Positions 37,310 to 47,865 of a stretch of DNA of 64,000 nucleotides are shown here, piece after piece. The stretch is from Mesotaenium endlicherianum (taxonomy: Eukaryota > Streptophyta > Zygnematophyceae > Zygnematales > Mesotaeniaceae): the NCBI GenBank assembly GCA_009602735.1, contig WELA01010110.1, positions 419,734 through 483,733 of the forward strand, read 5' to 3'. Position 1 is the first letter of the stretch, and each line of letters starts with the position of its first letter. The notes under the pieces are model-generated. The model was not told the DNA's origin. It did no database searches and saw nothing but the letters and a program-made list of their open reading frames with translations. A program made the translations under genes and the position numbers.

Positions 37310-38788
37310 ATGGTAAGGACAAGGTCTCAAACTAGCAACTCCCGAGACATGGAGAACCAGGATAACGAGAATGTCGAAAACCAGGCGGAAAGCCATGTAG
37401 CGGGAAACCGTACCTATTCGGAAGCAGTAGCGGATACTGCAGCTAGGGAGGCTGCAGATGAGGCAGCTGCTATTGCCTCAGTCGCAGCTCAGCAAGCTGA
37501 GGAGGAGATAGCCAGACTAGAAGCTGAACAAGTAGCAAAGGCCGCTGAAGATATACAAAGGAGGGAAGGACAGCCAGCTGACGAGCGCACTGTTGAAGAA
37601 CTTATGGCATCAAGGGCCAATGTTCTGAACCCACCTCCTGCCGTACAACTCAATGTACCCCTAGGTCAAATACGTGACCGGCTGAATGCGGCAGGAATTG
37701 CTGCTGCAGGAGCAAGAGGGATTGTTGAGGACACTACTCAGCGAGTAGATGCCAATGCTGCTGCTGCATTTGCTAATCTACCACCCCAAAATGTAGACTT
37801 GGGAGCATTGTTCGTTCAGATGCAGTCGCAAATGGCGACCATGTATCAGTCCCAGCAGGAGGACAAAAGAATCATAATGTCCCTACTCCGGGACAGAGAC
37901 CAACTGGGGTCTCACACCACTAGTGGTGGTGGCCGAGGGCCTAGTAAGCCCAAGCCGAAACCTCCCCAGGACTATGATCCTGAGGGAAACAGAAAATATT
38001 ACCTGATCAAGTTTCTCGCGGATGTTGAGCAGTGGCTGGAGAACTACCCAGAACTGCAAGATTACGAGAAGGTCAGGCACACCGGTGCGCTACTGAAAGG
38101 CAGTGCCGCAGACTGGTGGCTTTACTGGAAGGAAGAGCGTAAGGCTCGGCAACTCGGTGACCCTACGTGGGTAGAGTTTGTCGAGAAGTTGCATGAGAAG
38201 TTTGATGTCATCAACCAGCAGGAGAAAGCTATCTATGCGATGATCTCCCTGACACTGAAGCAGACCACTTCAGTTGCTGAGTTTGCTCAAAAGTTCCAAG
38301 AGAACATGATGAAGCAGCCTGATTTGCCAGAACGGTATAGGATAGCATACTTCAGGTATGGCTTGAAATCCGAGGTCTCTGGTCATTTTGCTGAGAAAAA
38401 GTATGAGAAACTGGCTGACTTGATCCAGGATGCTGACGCCTGGGATCAGCAGCAGTTCAATCACAAGCGCCAGAGTAACGCTTTGGTGTCTAAGATTGTC
38501 AAAAAGCCCCACGGTTCCTACAATGCAGTTGAAGGAGACCAGGCTGAGGATAATCAGGGTGATGAATATGAGTATGAGTACAATGCTATTCAGTCTAGAG
38601 GTAGAGGTGGTCCCTCTCGAGGTGGCTATGGAAGGGGTGGTGGTAGGACTAAGCCGAGACCAGCCTCAGCAAAATCTACTTGCTACCATTGTCAGCAGAA
38701 AGGCCACTACAGAGAACAGTGTCCGGTCAAGCACCTGCCTAAGGTCGAGAGAAAAGACCAGCCTTTAAAAGACAGCAACAGTCAGTAA
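37310..38788 (+). CDS. gag: Gag of element E, 492 aa, intact
   Basis: Particle-forming structural protein. Starts [10 protein letters not shown]. An Ala/Glu-rich N-terminal region covers about residues 40-90. The capsid-type Gag domain spans about 220-390 ([33 protein letters not shown]). An Asp/Glu/Tyr patch, an Arg/Gly box and a complete zinc knuckle [14 protein letters not shown] follow. The stop at 38786-38788 overlaps the frameshift hairpin. The ATG is followed by GTAAGG, which also resembles a splice donor. Confidence 0.93.
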   Translation: MVRTRSQTSNSRDMENQDNENVENQAESHVAGNRTYSEAVADTAAREAADEAAAIASVAAQQAEEEIARLEAEQVAKAAEDIQRREGQPADERTVEELMASRANVLNPPPAVQLNVPLGQIRDRLNAAGIAAAGARGIVEDTTQRVDANAAAAFANLPPQNVDLGALFVQMQSQMATMYQSQQEDKRIIMSLLRDRDQLGSHTTSGGGRGPSKPKPKPPQDYDPEGNRKYYLIKFLADVEQWLENYPELQDYEKVRHTGALLKGSAADWWLYWKEERKARQLGDPTWVEFVEKLHEKFDVINQQEKAIYAMISLTLKQTTSVAEFAQKFQENMMKQPDLPERYRIAYFRYGLKSEVSGHFAEKKYEKLADLIQDADAWDQQQFNHKRQSNALVSKIVKKPHGSYNAVEGDQAEDNQGDEYEYEYNAIQSRGRGGPSRGGYGRGGGRTKPRPASAKSTCYHCQQKGHYREQCPVKHLPKVERKDQPLKDSNSQ

Positions 38789-38805
38789 TCCAGTCTACTG
38801 ACTGT
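38764..38805 (+). promoter_or_regulatory. Programmed -1 frameshift signal of element E
   Basis: T_TTA_AAA at 38764-38770 in the gag frame, a 7-base spacer, then a 10-bp perfect stem (ACAGTCAGTA with TACTGACTGT) with an 8-base loop. Same sequence as at 8882-8923. Confidence 0.8.
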
Positions 38806-41800
38806 GAGGATGCTAGAGATAGTGAGTCGTCACTAGCTGCCCTCGTAGCAGGTATTATGGGTCCTGCTGAACTGGATTCACTATGCATGCCTGACAACCA
38901 GATAAAGGAGACCATCAGCAATATAGACGTCCAGAGAGTGCACACTCTGGATGCTCTTGTTCCACCTGATGTCCAACATTTCTTTGCTACGTCAGGAGAA
39001 CAATGCGAAAGTCAGGAAAAGACAGTCCCCCCTATCCTACTGCATTGCATGATTGCAGGTAGGAAGGTGAGGGCATTTGTTGACGGAGGGGCGTCACATA
39101 CTTTTATCCACAAGGACTTAGTTAAGCGGCTAAGGCTGCCTACTGTCACCCAAGGGAATAGAAAAATATTCCTTGGAGATGCCTCAAGTATCCCGGGAGG
39201 AGTTATAACCAAGCCTATTGAGGTCCAGTTAGGTTCTGGCATTGCAGTTCTAACTGAAACGCTTACATTTGAGGTACTCAACACTGGCTTTTATGATCTC
39301 GTGCTAGGCAGGTCCTGGCTTAATAGACATCAAGCTGAAGTGTGTTGGAGCAGAGGTACAGTTAAAGTGAGAGGAGCCAGTGATGGGCAGACTGACTTGG
39401 CACCCACCAGTGCTCTTCCTCTTGTCCTGTGTGGATGGCAAATGAAGGAAAAGAAGAGGCTTCCAGAAGGATGCAAGTTGCTGAATGCAATGGAGTTCGT
39501 CAAAAGCTGGAACCAGAAGGAAGACAGAATGTTCTGTCTGCTGCTAAGAGAGGTACCTCCTCAACCTGAAGAAGTGGTTGAGAAAAAGGTACACCCTCCG
39601 GAACACCCTACTGCTGCAAACATTGTTGCTCAGTACACGGATGTGTTTAATATGCCTCCAGGACTACCCCCTAAGCGGGAAGTAGATCATAGGATTGATT
39701 TATTACCTGGTAGCCAGCCACCCTGGCAACGCACGTATGGCTTGTCTTATTTGGAGAGTGAGGAGTTGAAAACACAGATTGCAGAGCTGGAGGAAAATGG
39801 TTACATTTCTCCCAGTAAATCACCGTACGGCGCACCTATCCTATTTGTTAAGAAAAAGGATGGCAGTATGCGGATGTGTGTGGATTACAGAGCCCTGAAC
39901 AGAATTACAGTAAAGAACAAGTATGCTTTACCCAGAATCGAGGACTTGCTTGATACCCTGTCTGGCGCTAAGGTGTTCAGTAAGATAGATCTCAAGAGTG
40001 GTTATCATCAAATCAGAATTGCTGAGGGGGATGAACACAAGACTGCTTTCCGCACACGTTATGGACACTATGAGTTCAACGTGATGCCATTTGGACTGAC
40101 TAATGCTCCTGCTACCTTTATGGGTGCTATGAATGACATTTTCAGACCTTATTTGGATAAGTTTGTGCAAGTTTTCCTGGATGATATTTTAATTTTCTCT
40201 AAAGATGAAGCTCAGCACACTGAACACTTAAAGAAAGTGCTGGACACTCTGCGGAAAAATCACTTGTATGCTAAAATGAGCAAGTGTGATTTCTTTAAGG
40301 AAAGTATTGAATTCTTAGGCCACGTTGTCAGTAAAGAGGGCATCAGTGTGGATCCTAAGAAAGTCCAGACCATAAGGGACTGGCCAGTACCACAGTCTGT
40401 CTCTGAAGTTAGATCCTTCCTCGGGTTGGCTAACTACTATAGGAGATTTATTGAGAATTATTCCACAAAGGCCAGTAAACTGACTGACCTTACTAAGAAA
40501 GACATCGGGTATGTGTGGGGGGAAGAGCAGCAGGCTGCCTTCCAGACCCTTAAAGATGCCCTTTGTTCTGCCCCAGTGCTAGCCGTGTATGACCCCAGCA
40601 AACCGGTGCAGGTGGTTACTGATGCCTCTGATTTTGCCATGGGTGCTATTTTGTTGCAGCCTGCTGACAAAACCACAAAGGATGGTAAGGTACGGCAGGA
40701 GTGGCATCCTGTGTTGTATGAGTCTATGAAATTTAATCCAGCGGAGATTAATTACTCAGTGCATGATAAAGAGCTGCTAGCTATCATTCATGTACTCAAA
40801 CAGTGGAGAGCATACTTACATGGTAAAGCTTTTAAGGTGATTACAGATCATCTAGCTCTGACCCACTTTCAGAAGAAGTCCAAGCTGTCGAGGAGGGAGA
40901 ACCGCTGGAGCCAGATGCTGGAGCAGTTCCAAGTCCAGATCGACTACAAACCAGGGAAGTTGAATCCTGCTGATGCACTCTCTAGAAGACCTGACTTGCA
41001 AGAAAGGAACTTTAGTCAGCATACTGTAGATAAAGTCCTGTGTGCACTCACTTCACTAAAGGTGAAAAAGTCCTTCCTTGAACAACTTAGGAAAGCCTAC
41101 CTTTCTGACCCAACATTTGAGCCCAGCCCCACTACTGGTATGTGTCGTGCTACCGCACTCGGGTATAAGCTCAAGGGAGGGGTCTGGGTGACTGAAACCA
41201 CTTCAGGCAGGCTGAAGCTGGTCATTCCTAATAATTTGGAAATAAGGTCTCTCTTACTGAGTCAAGCTCATGACAGTCTCCTGGGTGGACATTTGGGGCA
41301 GGCCAAAACTGTTGGCAAACTGGCAAAACATTATCATTGGGAGGGGTTACCCCGGGAGGTCTTGAAATATGTCAAGTCCTGTGACCAGTGTCAGAGAAAT
41401 AAGTCTCGGCACACACCACCCGGAGGTCTCTTGCAACCGCTACCCATCCCAGCGGGACGCTGGGAAACTATATCCATGGACTGGGTGGTCTCACTACCAA
41501 GAACTGCCAACGGGCATGATTCAATACTGGTAGTCGTGGATAAACTGACAAAAATGGTCATTTTTATCCCCACAACTGTCAAAGTGACTGCACTCGAAAC
41601 AGCGAGACAGTTTTACAACCATGTAGTATGCCAACATGGGCTCCCTTCTAATATCATCTCAGACAGAGACTCAAAATTCACCTCTAAGTTCTGGAGAGCT
41701 TTAATGGGGTTAATGGGAGTCAAACAGCTGCTCAGCACAGCAAACCACCCTCAGACTGATGGGCAGACTGAAAGAACTAACCGAGTTCTGCAAGAGGTGC

Positions 41801-42573
41801 TGAGAGCATATATTAACCAAAATCAAGATAATTGGGATGACCTGTTGCCTCAAATTCAGTTTGCGGTCAACAGTGCGGTGCACGCGTCAACGGGCAAAAC
41901 TCCTTTTGAACTCAGTCTGGGTAGAGTCCCTAAGTCTCCTCTAGATGTGCTAGGGGAATCTTTAACTCACTTTGAAGGGATTGACAACTCGGTCTCCCTC
42001 CAGTTAACTCAGGAGTTTGCTGACACCCTATCAGAAGTCCAACGAAACTTGCACACGGCCCAAGAAAACCAACAAATATACGCTAATCAACACCGTCGGG
42101 AACTGACATTTTCCAAGGGGGATTTAGTCAAACTGCATTCTCAGCACCTGTACCTCCCTGGTGTGGTCAAGAAAAAGCTTGGCCCTGTCTGGGTCGGTCC
42201 GTATTCGGTGGTCCGTCGTGTCGGTCAGAATGCTTACAAACTGAACATGTCAGCTGACTACAAGGGGCACCCGGTCTTTAATGTCTCCTTCCTGGAACCG
42301 TACATCAAAGGTGATACACTGTTCACAGGTCGGTTACCTGTCCAACCGGGACCGGTCCCCGCTGTCCGGGACGGCGACCCTGAGGAATATGAGGTCGATG
42401 AGATTTTAGACGCTCGCTCGGTCCGTCGATCGTCTAAATATGTCATGAAATACCTCATTCGATGGAAGGGTTACGATGCCTCTGGGGACACTTGGGAGTT
42501 TAAGGACCACTTGACCAATGCCAAAGGGGCGTTGACACGGTTCCACCTTCGGGCCGCTGGAGTCCCTCCATAA
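38770..42573 (+). CDS. pol: Pol of element E: protease, reverse transcriptase, RNase H, integrase, chromodomain; intact
   Basis: Expressed by -1 frameshifting from gag; the frame is open from the heptamer. There is also an internal ATG at 38857, and positions here are counted from it. Protease active site [10 protein letters not shown] is near residue 76, with DGG rather than the more usual DSG or DTG. RT spans about 285-470, with catalytic [10 protein letters not shown] near 441. RNase [13 protein letters not shown] is near 587. The integrase HH-CC zinc finger starts near 804, and the D,D,E core is near 873, 934 and 971. A chromodomain occupies about 1176-1238 ([22 protein letters not shown]) and in related chromoviruses steers integration to marked chromatin. 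All catalytic residues I checked are present. Confidence 0.94.
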   Translation, partial: RQQQSVIQSTDCEDARDSESSLAALVAGIMGPAELDSLCMPDNQIKETISNIDVQRVHTLDALVPPDVQHFFATSGEQCESQEKTVPPILLHCMIAGRKVRAFVDGGASHTFIHKDLVKRLRLPTVTQGNRKIFLGDASSIPGGVITKPIEVQLGSGIAVLTETLTFEVLNTGFYDLVLGRSWLNRHQAEVCWSRGTVKVRGASDGQTDLAPTSALPLVLCGWQMKEKKRLPEGCKLLNAMEFVKSWNQKEDRMFCLLLREVPPQPEEVVEKKVHPPEHPTAANIVAQYTDVFNMPPGLPPKREVDHRIDLLPGSQPPWQRTYGLSYLESEELKTQIAELEENGYISPSKSPYGAPILFVKKKDGSMRMCVDYRALNRITVKNKYALPRIEDLLDTLSGAKVFSKIDLKSGYHQIRIAEGDEHKTAFRTRYGHYEFNVMPFGLTNAPATFMGAMNDIFRPYLDKFVQVFLDDILIFSKDEAQHTEHLKKVLDTLRKNHLYAKMSKCDFFKESIEFLGHVVSKEGISVDPKKVQTIRDWPVPQSVSEVRSFLGLANYYRRFIENYSTKASKLTDLTKKDIGYVWGEEQQAAFQTLKDALCSAPVLAVYDPSKPVQVVTDASDFAMGAILLQPADKTTKDGKVRQEWHPVLYESMKFNPAEINYSVHDKELLAIIHVLKQWRAYLHGKAFKVITDHLALTHFQKKSKLSRRENRWSQMLEQFQVQIDYKPGKLNPADALSRRPDLQERNFSQHTVDKVLCALTSLKVKKSFLEQLRKAYLSDPTFEPSPTTGMCRATALGYKLKGGVWVTETTSGRLKLVIPNNLEIRSLLLSQAHDSLLGGHLGQAKTVGKLAKHYHWEGLPREVLKYVKSCDQCQRNKSRHTPPGGLLQPLPIPAGRWETISMDWVVSLPRTANGHDSILVVVDKLTKMVIFIPTTVKVTALETARQFYNHVVCQHGLPSNIISDRDSKFTSKFWRALMGLMGVKQLLSTANHPQTDGQTERTNRVLQEVLRAYINQNQDNWDDLLPQIQFAVNSAVHASTGKTPFELSLGRVPKSPLDVLGESLTHFEGIDNSVSLQLTQEFADTLSEVQRNLHTAQENQQIYANQHRRELTFSKGDLVKLHSQHLYLPGVVKKKLGPVWVGPYSVVRRVGQNAYKLNMSADYKGHPVFNVSFLEPYIKGDTLFTGRLPVQPGPVPAVRDGDPEEYEVDEILDARSVRRSSKYVMKYLIRWKGYDASGDTWEFKDHLTNAKGALTRFHLRAAGVPP

Positions 42574-42809
42574 CTGTCATTTCAGTTGACACGGGAAGGT
42601 GACAGGCGGTCCTGTCTCCATTTAAGTTGGAGGGGAAAATATATGACCGTTAGTGAGCGAGAGCGATAAAAACACACTCATAAGTTTATGTGTAGCGCAT
42701 CGCAACTACGTCAACTTTTAGCAATCATCCTGTAAGGTAAACAGCAGCGAAGCCACTATACTAAATACTAACATACTTCCTGCAATCCCTATGACAAAGG
42801 TCCATATCC

Positions 42810-42840
42810 TACTAACTTGTGCCCTGGTTACATGTGCAGG
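42810..42840 (+). promoter_or_regulatory. Candidate branch point and acceptor for ORF3 mRNA
   Basis: TACTAAC (42810-42816), then 23 bases to the AG of GTGCAG^G (42838-42839), then ATG at 42841. The upstream stretch also contains a second TACTAAC-like motif. The AG^GATG arrangement is shared with the type B ORF3. Confidence 0.55.
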
Positions 42841-44517
42841 ATGGCGCCCACCACACAAAAGGAGGACAGAAAGCGCAAGGCAGAAGAAGCCAGGAGGACA
42901 ATGGAGCAATACCAGAAGGAGCTGGCGGCGACGTCCCTCACCAGGAGAGAACAAGAAAGGGTCCGCAAACAACAAGAGGCGGCAGAAGAGGCACAGAGGA
43001 AGAAGGATCAGGAAGCGGAAAACCTCAGGAAGGCTGAGGAGGAGAGACAGAAGAAACAGCAAGAAGAAGCGGCAGCGGCAGAAGAGGAGAAAAGAAAAAA
43101 GATTGAAGCGGACAGACAGAAGAGCTTGGCCACTTACAGGTATACTGTGGTGGGTGGCCAAAACTTCGATAACCTGAAGGAAGCATTGCTGGCAGCCCAG
43201 GAGATCAACAGGCTGGAACAGACAACACTGCTACAGAAGGAAGGAGCTACAGCACTGGACAGGTACATCGAGACACACACCGGCGTGGTCCTTTACGAAG
43301 ATTATGCTAAGATGGTGGGCTATACAGCAGAGCAGGCCCGGTATCTCGCAGATGATTCAGAGGACAAGCCGGTCCCCATACCGGGAATAGTGGGAGATCA
43401 GAGACTCATCCGGATGGTGAGCATGCGGCCCGATAGCTTTAAGGATACGGTATTCTACCTCACACTCCTGCCAGCTTACAATGAAGTTGAGAGAAGGAGC
43501 TGGGAGTACTTGGCCAGGGAAGCAGGACAGCAGATGTTCTCTCCCCACTGGTTCCCGTGTAAACTGAGGAAGGCTGAGCACGGACCCCAGTACTACCAGC
43601 AGCCAACAGACTGGAGGTGGATGACCGTCACAAATAAGAAGCAGGAGTGTGACCGAGCCCAACCGGATGACTTCCACTATGGCCTAGACGGCTATCTCAT
43701 CCTACCACCTCACATTGCCCCTTGGGACCCCAGGCTGAATGGATGCCTGAGCAATATGAATGCAGAGACCAAGGAACATAGGAGGAGGGGAAGAGACTAC
43801 TTCTCTAAGGGAAAGCATGCCTTTGTCAAATGGGCAAAGAATGCAGGCCGGATAGATATCAGTAGGCTGAAGGCCAAGCAACCTCCAGCGCGCCCTAAGA
43901 AAGGGAGGTCGGTAGACTACTCCATGTCTACTAGGGAGCAGGACGACTTAGTGGACGAGACCCCTACTCTCTCCGAGGAGGAGGATGAGGAGGATGAGGA
44001 AGAAGAACAAGGCAGAGGAGAAGCATCAGCAGCAGGTACTCAGGATACCCAGGGACAGGCAGTGGCACTTCCTAAAGAACCACGATCAGGTGTGTGGAAT
44101 GTGATCCCCGTTATGGCGACAACTGGACCCCGCGCTCGCTCCCCCAGCCCACCTGCCCAAGCAGGGGAAGAAGCTGATCTGACTGTACTGGGCAGCAGAC
44201 ACAGACAGAAATCCCCAGAGGACAGGGGTGCCAGAAGAGGGACACGCGGGTGGGCCAGAGGTATGCCAGCCTCCCCCTCCGCTCAGGGGCATGTACCTCT
44301 AGCCAATGTATTTCAGCATCCTACTGGAATGCCTGTCTATGTGGGCATCAACACCCAAGTGGTTGAAGAGCAGGCTACCATCCTTCGTTCTCCTCGAGGT
44401 CCAACTTTAGAGCAAACCGGGTTCTTTAGAAGGCCAGCTGACAGACCTAGAGGGCTGTCCAGATCTAGGTCCAGATCTCCGTCCCCTGATCCTGAAGCCC
44501 CAGGAACCACCCCTTAA
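42841..44517 (+). CDS. ORF3, type A, 558 aa, intact; accessory protein of unknown function
   Basis: Lies between pol and the 3' LTR in the sense orientation, where env sits in retroviruses. Residues 1-97 are a highly charged coiled coil. A core at about 98-362 contains YRYTVVGG, PIPGIVGD, YNEVERRSWEYLARE, HWFPC, TDWRWMT, LPPHIAPWDP, YFSKGKHAFVKWA and GRSVDYS. Residues 376-390 are almost all acidic. Near 485-500 is HVPLANVFQHPTGM. The last 30 residues are Ser/Arg/Pro-rich, like SR or nucleic-acid-binding tails. There is no signal peptide, transmembrane stretch or zinc finger, and I recognise no known family. I chose ATG 42841 because it follows the putative splice acceptor; an upstream in-frame ATG exists at 42832. 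It could bind RNA, DNA or chromatin, but that is a guess. Confidence 0.85.
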   Translation: MAPTTQKEDRKRKAEEARRTMEQYQKELAATSLTRREQERVRKQQEAAEEAQRKKDQEAENLRKAEEERQKKQQEEAAAAEEEKRKKIEADRQKSLATYRYTVVGGQNFDNLKEALLAAQEINRLEQTTLLQKEGATALDRYIETHTGVVLYEDYAKMVGYTAEQARYLADDSEDKPVPIPGIVGDQRLIRMVSMRPDSFKDTVFYLTLLPAYNEVERRSWEYLAREAGQQMFSPHWFPCKLRKAEHGPQYYQQPTDWRWMTVTNKKQECDRAQPDDFHYGLDGYLILPPHIAPWDPRLNGCLSNMNAETKEHRRRGRDYFSKGKHAFVKWAKNAGRIDISRLKAKQPPARPKKGRSVDYSMSTREQDDLVDETPTLSEEEDEEDEEEEQGRGEASAAGTQDTQGQAVALPKEPRSGVWNVIPVMATTGPRARSPSPPAQAGEEADLTVLGSRHRQKSPEDRGARRGTRGWARGMPASPSAQGHVPLANVFQHPTGMPVYVGINTQVVEEQATILRSPRGPTLEQTGFFRRPADRPRGLSRSRSRSPSPDPEAPGTTP

Positions 44518-44595
44518 GGTGACAGGCTGAAAAGATAGTCAGTAAGGGAGGCTGGTCAGGGTCAGTTTCTTTATTTAAAGCTTTTGCAGTTTAAT

Positions 44596-44630
44596 GTTGT
44601 CGAGGCGACAACAAGTTAAGTTGGAGGGAT
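44596..44630 (+). promoter_or_regulatory. Conserved hairpin and polypurine tract of element E
   Basis: GTTGTCGAGGCGACAAC (44596-44612) is a perfect 7-bp stem. GGAGGGA (44623-44629) abuts the 3' LTR. Confidence 0.72.
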
Positions 44631-45350
44631 TGTAATGAATCAGTATATTAGTGGATATAATATTCATTTAAATATAATAGTTAATTAAGTTCAGCCTGCT
44701 GAACTTTAGTTAATAATCAGTCTGCTGGACTTTACATAATTATCAGTTTAATGACTCGGCCAAAAGCAGCAGGCTGAAGTCAACTTAAGTCAGCTTGCTG
44801 ACACATTCTTTGACAGCCAGCTGACTTCCGTACTCGGTAGCAGCGAACTGCCTTGATATGCATCTAAGTGCGATATGCTAGATGAATGGCCAGATGACAT
44901 CCCTATGATGGATGGCTATTCGGGATGATGGGAGATGGCGGTGGATTTGGTTAACCGAGGTCCTACCAACGTGGTTAACTCCCGGGTAGGCGGTGCCATC
45001 GCACTGACCGTTGAACAGTAAACTCATTCCATGTACATATGCTAGGCATTGCTCTCGAGTTCGGCATTCGGAAACGAGGCCAACTCTCTTGTACAGCTTA
45101 CTGAGAGAGATCTGAATCCAAGGCGAGAAGCCATTGATACGCACTGTCTTCTAACCTTGCTTATGTATGAGTTTACTGATTTGCATTATTGATGCTAGTT
45201 TACTCTCATTTGACTGACGAGTATTATTCACTGCTAGTGTATTGTCCTTTGCCGTTTAACCAGCTAACGGAAATCGCCATAAAGATTACTTGTTGATATA
45301 AAGATCTTTATTAATTGTTAATCGCTTATTTGGTAAGTCGATTCATTTCA
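44631..45350 (+). repeat. 3' LTR of element E
   Basis: 720 bp, TGTAATGAATC to GATTCATTTCA, followed by the target duplication GCACC. Confidence 0.93.
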
Positions 45351-45912
45351 GCACCCATCAGATTGACCTACAGCGTTGAGCGATCTGGGCCGTTAGAGTG
45401 AATTCGAACCTTCACGTAATTTCGGCTGACGCGGAGTGACGCGGAGTGCCGACTTGGTCAAATAAACTAGAAGTTTGGATTAGCCTAGCGCGCCTAAGAT
45501 AGAATATACCAAAAATGCCGAAGCATGTATGTGGACGTCAAATTGACCCGTCACGTCAGATCAGGCTGGTTTGGCATACTCACGATTATTCAAAAAGGGG
45601 CAATTTGACAATCATTCCGAAATGTTGTTGCTCAACGGCCCTCCTTCCTAGGGGCGAGCAGTCGTCGTAGAACAATAAATAGGCATGACTTCTTCGTTTC
45701 TCATCACTTTTTACTTCTGTAGATTTCTACGAGTTTGTAAGGATAAGGTCTGTCATCCTATTCTATTTGTGAGTACTTTCTTGCTACTCAAAATGCTCAA
45801 CAACTTTCCCAAGCTTTCTTAGCAATGTGCTGTTGCACTCGAGAGTATCATTACAACCAATTTGGTTCCTCTTTAGTCACTACGCTTCCATTAGGGCACT
45901 TTGCCCCTTCTA
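45351..45912 (+). repeat. Family 2 LTR, right part
   Basis: Continues the LTR begun at 36401-36556 after the insertion of element E. It matches family 2 LTRs through the region of GTCGAGCAATCTGGCCCG and ends near CCCCTTCTA. Confidence 0.78.
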
Positions 45913-45929
45913 CCATCCGCCTAAAGCGT

Positions 45930-46295
45930 GATTTGGCCCTTCATCTAAATCACACTTAGATGCATTGCGAGGTAGTTCGCTAGTACCATTTAAGGTGGTC
46001 CGCTAGCTGTCAAAGAATGTGTCAGCAAGCTGACTTAAGTTGACCTCAGCGCGCTGCTGTCGGCTAAGTCATTAGAATGAATATTACTTAGTCCAGCATC
46101 CGTAATATTAACTAAAGTTCAGTAATTTGAACTTGATTAATTACAATTTTTAAATAAATATTACATCACCAATATATTGATTCATAACACTTCCACCTTA
46201 ATTTGTGGTCGCCTCAACAACACTAAACTAAATGCCATGTTCAACAGGATGGCAGTACTAATCTCTCTACCGCCTGCCCTTTGCTACAACATCTG
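45930..46295 (-). repeat. Partial family 1 LTR with adjoining 3' non-coding remnant
   Basis: 45930-46189 matches the U3 half of the LTR in minus orientation and ends TTCATAACA. After it come the complement of a decayed polypurine tract and hairpin (GTCGCCTCAACAAC). Gene-body sequence is lost. Confidence 0.7.
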
Positions 46296-46299
46296 ATTT

Positions 46300-46450
46300 T
46301 AAGATACGGATACGGCATTTATGTATGTGATAAATACCGTGAAATATGTACTGGTGTGCCAAAAAATGTGCGTAAAAAAAGGCAAACTATATCAAGCGTG
46401 TAAACTTAGTAAAGAGGTGTTTGCAATTGTAACTTCACATGAAATCCAAA
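46300..46450. repeat. Sequence related to the 219-bp MITE
   Basis: Motifs ATACGGATACGGC, GGTGTGCC, CAAGCGTGTAAACTTAGTA and GTGTTTGCA occur in the same order as in the complement of the MITE at 35944-36162. Ends and target duplication cannot be placed. Confidence 0.5.
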
Positions 46451-46663
46451 ACGCCGTTTTGGAGACATTTAAGTACCTTTTAACGCCGTTTGCGTCAAAT
46501 AAGGTAGAATGCTTTAAATTTTGGCATACAGGTACACATGCTTGTTACTTATATCGTGAAAAATTTCATCTTACCTGAAAACGTATTGAGGGAAATATAG
46601 CAATTTGAGTGTATATACTACATTTGACCACGACGGAGAAAAAATGCATTTTGTGCTGAATTC

Positions 46664-47760
46664 TGGCTGTCATGATACGAGGAAACCTGGCCTCTTATGA
46701 TGTTCAAATGGCATGAAATTTGGCACACTTATTCCTCACCTTGTATCTCATGACTCTATCAAAAGTTATGAAGAATTAATCAATCCTTTATGAGTTGCAC
46801 ACGTGCCAAAGTTGTCATATTTTGCACGCCTGAAGCTGGCCTTTCCGCACTTCTTGGAGTATTTGCAAGAACCTAGATGTAATACTTTCCATGGGTGGGT
46901 ATGCCTTTCAAGAGATTGTGGTTGAAGTTTCAGTGAAATCAGACCTCTGTGGCTACATGTATGCCACTTTCAGTGCGTGTTCAAAATTTGTCGACGATAT
47001 TGAGTTTGAGCAAAAAATACCTCATTTTGCTGGCCATGTTTTTGGCCACCCAGGCTTGTAGTGATGTTGAGATAATATGAAACTTAATCCATCTAATTTC
47101 AACCCTATAATGTACTTGAAGATAAAGAAAAAGTCATGTACATGAGTTACGCAAGTGTCAAAGTTGACACCTGTCACTTTCTCGCATACCTGAAGCTGGC
47201 CTCATCACACTTTTTGAAGCATTTGCAATTACGTCTCACTTTTTTCAGTTTCATGGATGAGAATGACTTTAAAAAAGACCTAGTACAAACTGAGTGATAT
47301 TTGAGCTCTGTGGCCACTTATGTGCCACTTTTAGTGCAGGTTCAACATCTATCGGCGAAATTGAGTTTGAAGAGTAAATACCTCATTTTGCTGGCCACGT
47401 TCTAGGGCCCCCAGGCTTGTAGTGATGCTGGAATTCAATGAAAATTGACACACCTCATCCTCACCCACGGATATAGTTATAGATTCAAAGAATTACAAAC
47501 TATGACCTATCCTGCACGAGTTACACACATGGGAAACTTGACAGATGTCACTACTCGCACGCTTGAAGCAAGCCTGAGCACAACCTCTGGGTCGTTTTGT
47601 GGAATTCAAGTTTTTTAATTCTATGGACGAGCATAAGTATCAGGATGTCCTACAAGAAGTTTCAGATCTATGTGACCTCTATTGCTCCATTTATGCATCC
47701 TTTATTGCAAGTCTCCAACTTGTCGACGAGAACCTAAAATTCATATTGTTGTCTTCAATG
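46664..47760. repeat. Three-unit tandem array, period about 361-367 bp
   Basis: Unit starts at about 46664, 47031 and 47392, each beginning with TGGC near an AGGCTTGTAGTGATG-type block. Shared blocks include CTCATTTTGCTGGCC, CCTGAAGCTGGCC and TCTGTGGC. Units differ considerably from each other, so the array is old. Coding is unlikely. Confidence 0.7.
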
Positions 47761-47865
47761 AAGCCAATTTCATTCGTTTATATCTTGTCCATGGCATCTC
47801 CAAATTGCACATAGCTTAGTATGCGTGTTACACGGTGTTACACGGCATCATAGAAAGTGATCAAA

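Larger units (their letters stand above)
36557..45350 (+). mobile_element. Full-length, apparently intact family 1 element E (8,794 bp) with gag, pol and ORF3
   Basis: LTRs 36557-37275 and 44631-45350, target duplication GCACC (36552-36556 and 45351-45355), PBS, polypurine tract, and three uninterrupted ORFs. It is inserted in a family 2 LTR. I count roughly 25 differences between its two LTRs over 720 bp, so it is not brand new, yet its reading frames are all open. Confidence 0.95.

Noticed and set aside
37310-37318. Splice donor at the gag start (ATG^GTAAGG) as the ORF3 donor
   Set aside because: Joining it to the ORF3 acceptor puts the gag ATG in a short wrong frame in both ORF3 types. 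The donor near the LTR end gives a clean ORF3 start.
38771-38830. H-type pseudoknot downstream of the frameshift site
   Set aside because: The loop AUCC could pair with GGAU just past the stem, but the connecting loops would be 0 and 2 bases across a 10-bp stem, which is not feasible. A simple hairpin is the better reading.
42817-42840. Upstream extension of ORF3 to 42817
   Set aside because: The codon there is TTG, and the stretch contains the putative branch-point-to-acceptor segment. ATG 42841 is the better start.
42841-44517. ORF3 as an envelope gene
   Set aside because: Position fits, but there is no signal peptide, hydrophobic membrane segment or surface-protein-like Cys pattern.
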